Assembly: GCF_008386505.1 (NCBI RefSeq)
Contig: NZ_VUNZ01000003.1
Coordinates: forward strand, 434,001 to 498,000
Reading direction: 5' to 3'
DNA length: 64,000 nucleotides
DNA from: Chryseobacterium sediminis
GTDB lineage: Bacteria; Bacteroidota; Bacteroidia; Flavobacteriales; Weeksellaceae
Position numbers and translations under genes: made by a program. Below the pieces are notes generated by a model that had not been told where the DNA came from, searched no databases, and saw only the letters and a program-made list of their open reading frames with translations. This document shows, in pieces, positions 54,401 to 62,448 of the stretch. Numbering within the stretch: the first letter of the stretch is position 1; the number at the start of each line of letters is the position of its first letter.

Positions 54401-55036
54401 TCCGTTTTTGAACTCAATGGTTGAATTGCCGTCTTCATCGGTAACGGTATTTTTATACAATTTGGCCTCTTCATACATTCCGATGTTACTAATCTCTGAG
54501 AATGTAGCATTATTGACCCAGCTTGTAGTAAGGGTAAACTTTTTTACTTTATCTAATGTAGAATTGACATCATAACCAAACTTGACGGATTTTGTATTCC
54601 AATCATTGCCTACCTGTTTCTGCTCCAGAATCCTGTCCAAAGGGGACTTTTCCAGCTCTTTTTCAGAATAAATCTTTTCATTGCCATAAGGGCTACTTGC
54701 CAGATTACTTAAAGGATTGGGAGTAATAGCTCCGTTTAAAGTACCCCCTTGTGGAACTGGAAGATAGTCTTTTACCTGTCTTCCGAACGGATCATATTCT
54801 ATAGGAGTAACCACATCTTTTCCCAGTGGTGATGCTTTTACATTAACGATTTGTTTAGCTCTTCCCAGCCCGTCAAAATACTGGACAGTTTCCAGAGACT
54901 TTGTAGCGGTAGTATCATTATAATCCAGATATGTTTTACTCTGGATATAGTTTTCCGTATTGGGAAGTGTCGTAAGCTGTGCTTGCAGAGTACCTGTGAT
55001 AAGCAAAGCACTTATGGGGATTATTATTTTTTTCAT
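51467..55036 (-). CDS. Full-length RHS/YD-repeat protein with variable C-terminal tail (candidate polymorphic toxin)
   Basis: 1189 aa. Layout: a signal peptide (MKKIIIPISALLITGTLQAQ); an N-terminal region of the DUF6443 type (LDYNDTTATKSLETVQYFDGLGRAKQ); many YD-type repeats (for example YQYKYDGRNRLVEKKIPGKG and LTYDLNGNIMTLKR); the RHS core at about 833-946, ending FIDPDGR; a linker at 947-1050; a conserved region at 1051-1125 shared with three orphan modules; and a unique 64-aa tail at 1126-1189. In RHS proteins the YD repeats form a shell around the C-terminal effector. The tail matches no toxin family I know. It is the third gene of a secretion-linked operon. Confidence 0.85.
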   Translation of the reverse strand: MKKIIIPISALLITGTLQAQLTTLPNTENYIQSKTYLDYNDTTATKSLETVQYFDGLGRAKQIVNVKASPLGKDVVTPIEYDPFGRQVKDYLPVPQGGTLNGAITPNPLSNLASSPYGNEKIYSEKELEKSPLDRILEQKQVGNDWNTKSVKFGYDVNSTLDKVKKFTLTTSWVNNATFSEISNIGMYEEAKLYKNTVTDEDGNSTIEFKNGQEQVVLVRKVINATENADTYYLYNEYDQLAFVIPPKASIENNPNTVLNDLCYQYKYDGRNRLVEKKIPGKGWEFMIYDKQDRIVGTQDAELSTKGQWLYTKYDQLGRVAVTGLATGGERNAEQQLANDSGSMLRTTSSVFNRQGMDVFYDPAISYPHASKWVALLSVNYYDSYPAYSFNPAFPSAIQGKPVLSDSPTADGRSTKGLPVMSFVKNIEDDNWTKNYTYYDTKGRTIGGHSINHLGGYTHTESRLDFAGITKQTVTKHKRLDTDTERVITETFEYDNGNRLLVHKHQVDSNPIEILTQNIYNEISQVTNKKVGGTDIANPLQSIDYKYNIRGWLTKINDPAALNGKLFGYEIKYNNPTYSALASGKYNGNIAEIDWRNASEGALKRYSYTYDSLNRLKDAIYTEPEATNPYNNNFNENLTYDLNGNIMTLKRNAYPVSGTTATLVDDLEYKYTGNRLNQVIEHSTNPSGYEGGDNIIAYDLNGSMTDMKDKGMQSITYNYLNLPKSVSIQSLDYMNRPINTGISHLYRADGVKLRKTFSQQFYMGLPTNRMTDYLDGFQYSFEDNGGTCLTCKTETAFEVQAYTRKPPLFPPASQWKLEFVPTSEGFYSFVENRYIYNYQDHLGNTRITFAKNNAGVLESIDTNNYYPFGLNHIGGSSYSNFGGYYNYKFGGKELQETGWSDFGARMYMSDLGRWGVIDPLAEKMTRHSPYNYAFNNPVNFIDPDGREGLGWGLKDNMWQYVEGMQEGDATYQENGFTSFLPDGSIRPNVQITNSNEGNTGLTYLGFNGNVSYLPTDGSNGSVAMLGLANMFSDAFSKIESAVSGLIGSTNEEFPQITNTGGLARTDFDASTWDKFRPGDKLFTLDAGSFIFPSTLPANGFINRNAPTWAGRLYAGSWVADRLADLYNSSGSNEFLNIAVPDRDSANNGVISMKDSLIKVNGKSHMNDYNRVQDTISKRYKIANQRWGKN

Positions 55037-55042
55037 AATGCG

Positions 55043-58000
55043 TTAATTAATGGAGAAGGTAAAGTCTAAAGCTACATTGGTATTATTTACCAGAGAAGGT
55101 GAAGCTGATGATATGGTTGCTTTAATATAACCATTGGTATCAATTGTTAAATTCCATATTCCGTTGGAGTAGGCACTTGATGTACGGATTCCACCAGGAG
55201 TACAACTCCCGTTGATTTTTCCTATAATAGCACCACCCTGATTCCAATATTGATTATTAGTTTCGTATAAGAACCCAATTTGTATTCTATAAGTTGTGGG
55301 ATTATTCACCGTAATTGATCCATAATTAAATTGATTAATCTGACTTCCTTTTGTTACCGTACAGTTTATAGTCGTACATGTTGCATTGGGATTATTATTA
55401 GCAGCATTCTGTCCATTTGCTGTAATTTCATCTACTGCTTTTTGGTCAGCATCAGATTGACTGATCATTGAAGTATACTTATTAGCTGGTACAGTGTAAG
55501 TAAAGGCAGTTCCAATTCCTCCGCTTCCACAATATTTAGCAAAATTACCACTCCTTTCAGAATTATAATATTTTGTCGGAGCGTAATTATATTTATATTC
55601 TTTTATCGTATTACTGTTAGCATCAACTATTTTTACAAGTCTCCCTGCAGAATCATAAATATAATTCTCTCTGATTCCTGATGCTGGGGTAATGGTTCTC
55701 ACTCCAATTAATGGATCATAAGTATAGGTCGTTATTTCGTAATTGGATAGATTGCTTTTAAAGGTATTTAAAGCATTCAATAAATTGGATTCATCATTGT
55801 TCGTCCCCGCAGCAGCGTCTAGATCGGAAGCTTCCTGAATGGTAGACATAGATGTATAATTAATATCGGTGAATTTCGCATTCTTAATTTCAGCAATAGG
55901 CTGAGTTTGACCATACCCCCACACAATTACTGTAGAAACTCCATCTTTGGTAGTATATTGTACCACATTCCCGTTCATGTCATACTCATAAGCTATTTCT
56001 GTATTAAGCGTATTATTACCAATATCAGTAGATATTACAGAACTTGGTAATACGGTGTAAGCATGATCATATTTAAACTGTTCTTTACTTAGCAGTTTAC
56101 CGTTTTTCTTTCTTTCTATTTCAATGGGTGTATCTAAAATATTAGCATCAATCAATTTCTGTATGCTTTTGTCTTTGGCATTTCTATAGTATTCTTCCGT
56201 GATATCTCCATTGGAAACGGATTTCTTATAAGTTAATCTTGCATCATCATATGTAAAGAAGTTTTCTTCCTTCATACTCCCTCCTGTGAAGAGTTCTTCT
56301 CTATTATTGGAGCTTGTATTATTGAAATATCTTAACAGGTAATTTGATGCAGTATAAGTCCCTGAATTATTATTTCCCGAATTAATATATGATGAAAATG
56401 CTTTTTGAACTTTAAGAGAATCTTTAACATGATAATCATAGGTATAAGTTTCTTTTTTTATAGGTGCAGATACTCCCTCTTTATAGTAATTTGCGGAAAG
56501 CAGTTTTCCTCTTCTTCCATCAAAAGACTGGACATAAGAACTGGGGAATTTTAAGAATTTAAGAAGATTTTTAACTCCTGGATCAGTAAAATTGGTATCA
56601 GATACCATAAATTTATCAGGGTAATCACTGAAATTGCTATAATTTTTCTCAATATATCCTTTTCCAGTTACTTCTTCTATGATTCTAGAATATCCGACAA
56701 TTGCACCTGTATTAAACCCAACTCCAGAAGCAATATATGTTCTTGTTACATTAGCAGGTGTTGTAATGAAATTAATCTGCCCTGAAGACTTGTTATTTGT
56801 ATTGAGATATTTGTATTTGATCTCTTTACTTACACTGTTTTGAGAATCATATAATTTCATACTATTGATTCTGGTGCTTCCTAAAATATATTTCTCCCCT
56901 TCATAAATAAAATCATCATTTTCATAGTTTAATTCTAAAGCTCCACCTGTTGGATATACTATTCTTTGTAATAATCCCAATTTAGAAAGAGGGGAAGGTG
57001 TTTTATCTATTCCTGACGGCTCAAAGTAGGGCTGTTTATTGACTAATTTAAAAGGTAAAATATTATCAGTAGTCAGATCGGGATAGAAATATGTTTTTGC
57101 TTTAGGGAAATAGTTAAGGTCATAAGGATGAAAGTCGGTTTTTGAAAATGTGATATTAGAACTGTTATTATTAAAGTATCCTAAAAAATCAACTTTTGAA
57201 GAGTTTCTGGGTGGGAAATTATTAGTATCATAAGAAAAACTATAGCTTCCTAAAGAAGAATCTTCGATTTTATCCAGCCTTAGACGTTTGCACTCATAAT
57301 TACCTGCTGTACAACCGCTGGAATCAAAGTATGAATATGTGAAATTAGCCTGTTTTATGATATCTCCATTTTTATTCTTCACGTTAATATTTGAAAGTCC
57401 ATTACCTGGATAATCTATTCTGTTAAATGCATATGTAAACTCAACGGTCTCCTGATTCGTTATAAGCTTTTTTAATCGCTTAATAGCAAACTGAGAGGTT
57501 GTAAACTTATTATAGATCAGAGGTGGAGTTTCATAAATTGACGAATTGCTTCCTAATGAATAATTACCTGCAACATTATAGTTCCCAAAATCTACATCTT
57601 CAATTGTATTGAGTGAAGGGTGTTCATAATTATTTACATAAGTTTCATACTCAAATTTTACTTCTCGTCCTGAAACAGGATCTTTCATTTTACTGAGGTA
57701 CCAGTTATTAACCTGGTAAGAATCGTGACTCAAAAAATCCTGAGGATACTCTGTTATTTTCCCTATTTCATAATCATTAAAAGTGTAGATATACCCATTT
57801 TCTCCTACGATTTCAAACTTATCAATCTGATAAAAAACACTCGCTTTTCCACCATTTCCCCAGAATGTACTTTCAAAACCTCCACAAGTAGGTTTAATAG
57901 TTAAAATAAGATTATTATTAAGTTTGGCATTGGTAGAATTAAAAAAATGAGCTTTAAACTGGGTGTCATTAATTCTTGTCAGATAAAATTTATCATTAAA

Positions 58001-58561
58001 TCCAGGTGCATTAATATAATAGAAATCAGGAGCCGAATCCACCATTCCATCATCATTCCATTCAATTTTGGTACTTATACATAGCTGCTGGCCATTAATG
58101 TTTGAGTAGAAAAGCTGATCTGGCCATGTAGTACACAAAAATCCTTTAGACTGCCTGTGCCAGGACAAGGATTGTTCTGGTTCAAAAGTAGAAGTTGTGT
58201 AGTAAGCATAGGTTTCCGTAAGATCATTCTGATCGTTTACTTTAACGGTTAGATTGCCACCTGCATTCAGATTCCAGCCTAGTCCTACTGATGTAGCAAT
58301 ATCAGCAACTTTATTTCCTTTGGTATTATAAGAAAGATCAATGGGTATTTTTACTTTTCCAAAATTTATATTATAAATAGGAACTGATATATTGGTCTTT
58401 CCTATATAATCAAGCTCAGAAAAATCACTGTACTTCATTAAGCCTGTTACTTCAGGAGAGGCTACATTATATACCTGTTTCTCAAGTAATTGTTGTGATT
58501 TGTATTCCGTATTTATGAAAAGCAATAAAAGGAATATTAATTTATAGTTGTTCTTCTTCAT
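55043..58561 (-). CDS. Large YD-repeat-type exported protein with DUF5977-like C-terminus
   Basis: 1172 aa with a signal peptide ending NTEYKSQ. The N-terminal half (VPIYNINFGKVKIPIDLSYNTKGNKVADIATSVGLGWNLNAGGNLTV) resembles the SpvB/TcaC-like starts found before RHS regions. YD-like repeats are in the second half (VAYEYDMNGNVVQYTTKDGV; ENYIYDSAGRLVKIVD). Near 1005-1060, NFAKYCGSGGIGTAFTYTVPANKYTSMISQSDADQKAVDEI is a DUF5977-type motif. It starts 6 nt after the T9SS protein and lies 6 nt before the RHS gene, so the three act together, possibly with this protein as shell or surface partner. Confidence 0.82.
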   Translation of the reverse strand: MKKNNYKLIFLLLLFINTEYKSQQLLEKQVYNVASPEVTGLMKYSDFSELDYIGKTNISVPIYNINFGKVKIPIDLSYNTKGNKVADIATSVGLGWNLNAGGNLTVKVNDQNDLTETYAYYTTSTFEPEQSLSWHRQSKGFLCTTWPDQLFYSNINGQQLCISTKIEWNDDGMVDSAPDFYYINAPGFNDKFYLTRINDTQFKAHFFNSTNAKLNNNLILTIKPTCGGFESTFWGNGGKASVFYQIDKFEIVGENGYIYTFNDYEIGKITEYPQDFLSHDSYQVNNWYLSKMKDPVSGREVKFEYETYVNNYEHPSLNTIEDVDFGNYNVAGNYSLGSNSSIYETPPLIYNKFTTSQFAIKRLKKLITNQETVEFTYAFNRIDYPGNGLSNINVKNKNGDIIKQANFTYSYFDSSGCTAGNYECKRLRLDKIEDSSLGSYSFSYDTNNFPPRNSSKVDFLGYFNNNSSNITFSKTDFHPYDLNYFPKAKTYFYPDLTTDNILPFKLVNKQPYFEPSGIDKTPSPLSKLGLLQRIVYPTGGALELNYENDDFIYEGEKYILGSTRINSMKLYDSQNSVSKEIKYKYLNTNNKSSGQINFITTPANVTRTYIASGVGFNTGAIVGYSRIIEEVTGKGYIEKNYSNFSDYPDKFMVSDTNFTDPGVKNLLKFLKFPSSYVQSFDGRRGKLLSANYYKEGVSAPIKKETYTYDYHVKDSLKVQKAFSSYINSGNNNSGTYTASNYLLRYFNNTSSNNREELFTGGSMKEENFFTYDDARLTYKKSVSNGDITEEYYRNAKDKSIQKLIDANILDTPIEIERKKNGKLLSKEQFKYDHAYTVLPSSVISTDIGNNTLNTEIAYEYDMNGNVVQYTTKDGVSTVIVWGYGQTQPIAEIKNAKFTDINYTSMSTIQEASDLDAAAGTNNDESNLLNALNTFKSNLSNYEITTYTYDPLIGVRTITPASGIRENYIYDSAGRLVKIVDANSNTIKEYKYNYAPTKYYNSERSGNFAKYCGSGGIGTAFTYTVPANKYTSMISQSDADQKAVDEITANGQNAANNNPNATCTTINCTVTKGSQINQFNYGSITVNNPTTYRIQIGFLYETNNQYWNQGGAIIGKINGSCTPGGIRTSSAYSNGIWNLTIDTNGYIKATISSASPSLVNNTNVALDFTFSIN

Positions 58562-58567
58562 TTGTAT

Positions 58568-60208
58568 TTATTTCTTAATGAGTTTAGCATTCGCCGTTTT
58601 ATTAGTATCAGTTTTTATCGTCACTAGATACGCTCCCTGAACCAAAGCCTGGGTATTAATCTTGGTCACTCTGTTTTTTGTTTTTATACTTTGAAGTTGT
58701 CTACCACTCATGTCGTATAGTAGAATATCAGCATCTTTAAAATCAAAGCCAATTTCTACATAAGCATAATCAGATACAGGGTTAGGATAAATCTTGATAT
58801 CATATTTTTCAATCAACTGATCAATCTGCTTGTCGCCCAGCTTTACAATCTTCCAGTTTTCTTTTCCAAGCTCTTCTGCACTGGTTCCTGCCAGAATAAT
58901 AGAGCCATCTCTGTTGAGTTTTAAATCAAAAAGCCTTTCTTCCTTCTTTCTGGATTCTCCGGTGATGTATTTTCTCCATGATTCGTTCCCTAACTGATCA
59001 ATGTAAAGCAACCAAAAGGTCTCATCATCTTTTTCTATTCTTCCCTCTGCCTGAGTATATCCGCCTAATAAGATTCCCTTGGAAGATTTGTCATCTGTGG
59101 AATGAAGAACACTCATACTCATTAGAATGTCTCTATTTTTGAAATTGTAAGACTTCTGCCACTGCTCTTCACCTCTTTCATTTAAAGAAATCAGCCAGAG
59201 GTCTGTCCCTTCTTCAATGCCTACCGTTTTATTTCCTGATCTATCCGATCTGGATTCTCCACCAATAATAAATCCAGTTGAAGTTAATGCCATAGTTCTG
59301 ATATGATCATCTCCTTTCCCTCCAAAATTCTTTTCCCATTCTACTTTTCCATTTTTGTCGAGCTTTACGATCCAGTAGTCTCCTTCACCGAAGTTTTCAG
59401 TTTGTTTTGAGTTTCGGGATACGGGATTCGTGTTTTGAACGTTTGACACAGAACCCGCATCTCGCATCCCGGACCCCTTTTCAGAACCCGAAATATGAAC
59501 CTCGGAACTTCTGGAATAAATTCCCAACAATGCTCCGCCGTCTTTTGTTGGAATCATCTTCTCCACTTCGTCTAAACCTTTTCCGCCTAAAATTAGTTGA
59601 GATAACTCTTTTCCATCTTTGTCGATTTTGGTAATCAAAACATCTTTAGAACCGTAACCTTTCATTTTGGAATCCTGAGCGGAGACGAAGGATCCAGCCA
59701 CAAAGAATCCTAAATCTGTCGTTTGAATAACCGCTCTGGCTTCTTCATCTGAAGAGCTTCCTAAGGTTTTCTGCCACAATTCATCACCAAATTCATTGAT
59801 TCTGATTAGCCAAATGTCTGAGCCTCCTTTAGAATCGTCTTTTTTATCTAACCCTTTTCCTGAATATGAGGTTCCGGCCAAAAGAAATCCACCGTCCTGT
59901 GTGGTAACGGTTGCTGATAAATAATCATGATTTGATCCCGAGAAGTATTTTTCCCAGGCTTCATTTCCTTGTTGATTAAGTTTTACAAGATGGAAATCGT
60001 AACCATTATTCTGCTTACTGCCTGAAGCTTGCTGCTTATCGCTTTGGATGGAGCTTCCCGTGATTAAATATTGCTGATCAATTGTTGTGGTAACCTGGCT
60101 AAGAAAATCCTGGGTAGAGGATTTGATGTCTTTCTGCCATACCACCTCCTGAGCAGAGATGCCCAAGACCGTGCATAAAGTAAATGCACCGAGATAGATT
60201 TTTTTCAT
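58568..60208 (-). CDS. T9SS-exported beta-propeller-like repeat protein
   Basis: 546 aa with a signal peptide (cleavage near GISAQ). About seven repeats of about 55-60 residues, such as NGYDFHLVKLNQQGNEAWEKYFSG and KGGSDIWLIRINEFGDELWQKTLGG, form a delta-60/PQQ-like propeller. The C-terminal 75 residues (IKIYPNPVSDYAYVEI to GAYLVTIKTD) are a type A T9SS sorting domain. It heads the operon with the two YD/RHS proteins, so it is likely at the cell surface and may dock or present them; this last point is inference. Confidence 0.85.
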   Translation of the reverse strand: MKKIYLGAFTLCTVLGISAQEVVWQKDIKSSTQDFLSQVTTTIDQQYLITGSSIQSDKQQASGSKQNNGYDFHLVKLNQQGNEAWEKYFSGSNHDYLSATVTTQDGGFLLAGTSYSGKGLDKKDDSKGGSDIWLIRINEFGDELWQKTLGSSSDEEARAVIQTTDLGFFVAGSFVSAQDSKMKGYGSKDVLITKIDKDGKELSQLILGGKGLDEVEKMIPTKDGGALLGIYSRSSEVHISGSEKGSGMRDAGSVSNVQNTNPVSRNSKQTENFGEGDYWIVKLDKNGKVEWEKNFGGKGDDHIRTMALTSTGFIIGGESRSDRSGNKTVGIEEGTDLWLISLNERGEEQWQKSYNFKNRDILMSMSVLHSTDDKSSKGILLGGYTQAEGRIEKDDETFWLLYIDQLGNESWRKYITGESRKKEERLFDLKLNRDGSIILAGTSAEELGKENWKIVKLGDKQIDQLIEKYDIKIYPNPVSDYAYVEIGFDFKDADILLYDMSGRQLQSIKTKNRVTKINTQALVQGAYLVTIKTDTNKTANAKLIKK

Positions 60209-60430
60209 TCTTGTGTTGTTGTTTTTTACGTTAATAATAGCTTGTAAAAACTTCGCGAATTTAATACTTTGTAGAACACGAAAAATACTTTAATGCAGTC
60301 TTCTGTAAATTATACTATTTATTGTTGAATTTTATTTATTTATATTGGGATTCTATTCATTATAATGTAAAATTATCTATACACGGCGATAAAGTTTGTC
60401 GTACCTTTTTTAAGGTATAAATTGCATACA

Positions 60431-60461
60431 TAAAAAAGCCCCGAAAATAATTTCCGGGGCT
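60431..60461 (-). terminator. Terminator of acs
   Basis: AGCCCCGAAA pairs with TTTC(C)GGGGCT, with a 4-nt loop, then T6 on the minus strand. The remaining DNA at 60209-60430 has no gene and must hold the promoter of the RHS operon. Confidence 0.88.
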
Positions 60462-60484
60462 GTCTATTGCTAAATAATGATTAA

Positions 60485-62392
60485 TTAAATTCTTTCGTTT
60501 TTGATTTCCTCTACAATTTCAGGGTTTAAAAGCGTACTGATATCTCCAAAATTACTGAAATCACCTTCCGCAATTTTTCTCAATATTCTACGCATAATTT
60601 TTCCGGAGCGTGTTTTTGGAAGTCCGGAAACAAACTGTATTTTATCCAGCTTGGCAATTGGTCCAATCTGATCTGAAATCAGTTGATTGATCTCTTTCTT
60701 CAGATTTTCTTTATCACGCCCTTCTCCGGATTCTTTAAGCATTACATAACCATACAGTGCATTTCCTTTGATGTCGTGCGGATAGCCTACAATAGCGGAT
60801 TCCGCAACGGCAGGGTGCTGGTTGATACTATCTTCAATAGGTGCAGTTCCAAGATTATGTCCGGAAACGATGATCACATCATCTACACGTCCGGTAATTC
60901 TGTAATAACCCACTTCATCCCTCAAAGCACCGTCTCCGGTAAAATATTTCCCAGGGAAGGCTGTGAAATACGTTTCTTTATATCTTTGGTGGTCGCCCCA
61001 GATGGTTCTCGCAATTCCCGGCCATGGAAAACGGATACAAAGATTTCCGGTCACCTGGTTGCCTGTAATTTCATTTCGTTTATCATCCATTAAAACAGGT
61101 TGTACACCTGGCAGCGGGAGAGTGGCATAAGTAGGTTTCGTTGGCGTAACAAAAGGAAGTGGCGAAATCATAATTCCTCCTGTTTCAGTCTGCCACCACG
61201 TATCCACGATCGGACATTTTTTCTTTCCAACATGATCATTGAACCAATGCCATGCTTCATCATTGATAGGTTCACCCACAGAACCAATTACTTTCAGAGA
61301 ACTCAGGTCATGCTTATCAACCCACTCCGCACTTTCTTTCGCCAAAGAACGGATCGCTGTAGGGGCAGTATAAAACTGAGTGATCTTATGTTTTTCAATC
61401 ACTTCCCAGAAGCGGTCTGGTTCAGGATAGGTAGGAACACCTTCAAAGATTACGGTAGTAGCCCCATTTAATAAAGGTCCGTAAAGAATGTAAGAATGTC
61501 CTGTGATCCATCCGATATCTGCGGTACACCAGTAAATATCATTTTCTTTATAATTGAATACATTTTTGAAGGTATAAGCGGTGTACACCATATAGCCCGC
61601 ACAGGTATGAAGCATTCCTTTTGGTTTTCCTGTAGATCCTGAAGTATATAAAATGAAAAGCGGATCTTCAGAATCCATAATTACCGTAACAAAATCAGCA
61701 GAAGCTTTCTCATACAGATCGGCCATCCAGTAATCTCTTCCTTCTTTCATTGTAATTTCGTTATGGGTTCTCTTGACTACAAGAACGTTTTCAACTGTTG
61801 GTGTTTTTTCTAAAGCATCATCAACAATACTTTTCAGGTCAAGAACTTTATTTCCTCTGTAACTTCCATCCGATGTGATTACCATTTTTGCTTCACAGTC
61901 ATTTACCCTTGAAGCTACTGCAGAAGCTGAGAATCCTGCAAAGATCACAGAATGTACTGCCCCCAGCTTTGCACAGGCAAGCATTGTAATGGCCAATTCA
62001 GGAATCATGGGAAGATAAATACAGACTCTGTCTCCCTTTTTAATCCCCATATCATGTAAAACATTAGCCGTTTTATTCACTCGGGTATACAATTCCTGAT
62101 AAGAAATATGCTGTGCTTCTTCCTTAGGATCGTTGGGTTCCCAGATGATGGCTGTTTTATCTCCTCTTATGGCAAGATGCCTGTCTATACAGTTTTTGGT
62201 AATATTGAGTTTTGCATTTTTGAACCAGGTAATTTTAGCTTCATTCATATCGTACTTAACAACCTTGCTCCATCTTTGGTACCACACGAAATTTTGATCC
62301 GCTACCTTATCCCAGAATTTTTTAGGATTTTTGATAGACTTTTTATAATCTTCAAAATACTGTGGTAAATCTTCTATTAAGTAATTTCTCAT
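60485..62392 (-). CDS. acs: Acetyl-CoA synthetase
   Basis: 635 aa. An AMP-forming ligase that makes acetyl-CoA from acetate, ATP and CoA. The P-loop-like motif YTSGSTGKPKGMLHT, the WWQTETGG motif and the GRVDDVIIVSGHNLGTAPIE hinge are all present. The catalytic Lys is K598 in PKTRSGKIMRR, the site usually controlled by acetylation. The start ATG at 62392 has an AAAGGGA ribosome-binding sequence close upstream. It is 56 nt after the second ligase gene, so the two may be one unit. Confidence 0.95.
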   Translation of the reverse strand: MRNYLIEDLPQYFEDYKKSIKNPKKFWDKVADQNFVWYQRWSKVVKYDMNEAKITWFKNAKLNITKNCIDRHLAIRGDKTAIIWEPNDPKEEAQHISYQELYTRVNKTANVLHDMGIKKGDRVCIYLPMIPELAITMLACAKLGAVHSVIFAGFSASAVASRVNDCEAKMVITSDGSYRGNKVLDLKSIVDDALEKTPTVENVLVVKRTHNEITMKEGRDYWMADLYEKASADFVTVIMDSEDPLFILYTSGSTGKPKGMLHTCAGYMVYTAYTFKNVFNYKENDIYWCTADIGWITGHSYILYGPLLNGATTVIFEGVPTYPEPDRFWEVIEKHKITQFYTAPTAIRSLAKESAEWVDKHDLSSLKVIGSVGEPINDEAWHWFNDHVGKKKCPIVDTWWQTETGGIMISPLPFVTPTKPTYATLPLPGVQPVLMDDKRNEITGNQVTGNLCIRFPWPGIARTIWGDHQRYKETYFTAFPGKYFTGDGALRDEVGYYRITGRVDDVIIVSGHNLGTAPIEDSINQHPAVAESAIVGYPHDIKGNALYGYVMLKESGEGRDKENLKKEINQLISDQIGPIAKLDKIQFVSGLPKTRSGKIMRRILRKIAEGDFSNFGDISTLLNPEIVEEIKNERI

Positions 62393-62448
62393 ATCCCTTT
62401 CGTTTTTTGAAATTTGAATTTATTTTAAATTTATGTTTAATTTCTGGC

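Noticed and set aside
42365..60208. Prophage or integrative element
   Set aside because: No integrase, structural phage gene, tRNA target or flanking direct repeat is visible; the region is better explained as an RHS locus growing by local recombination.
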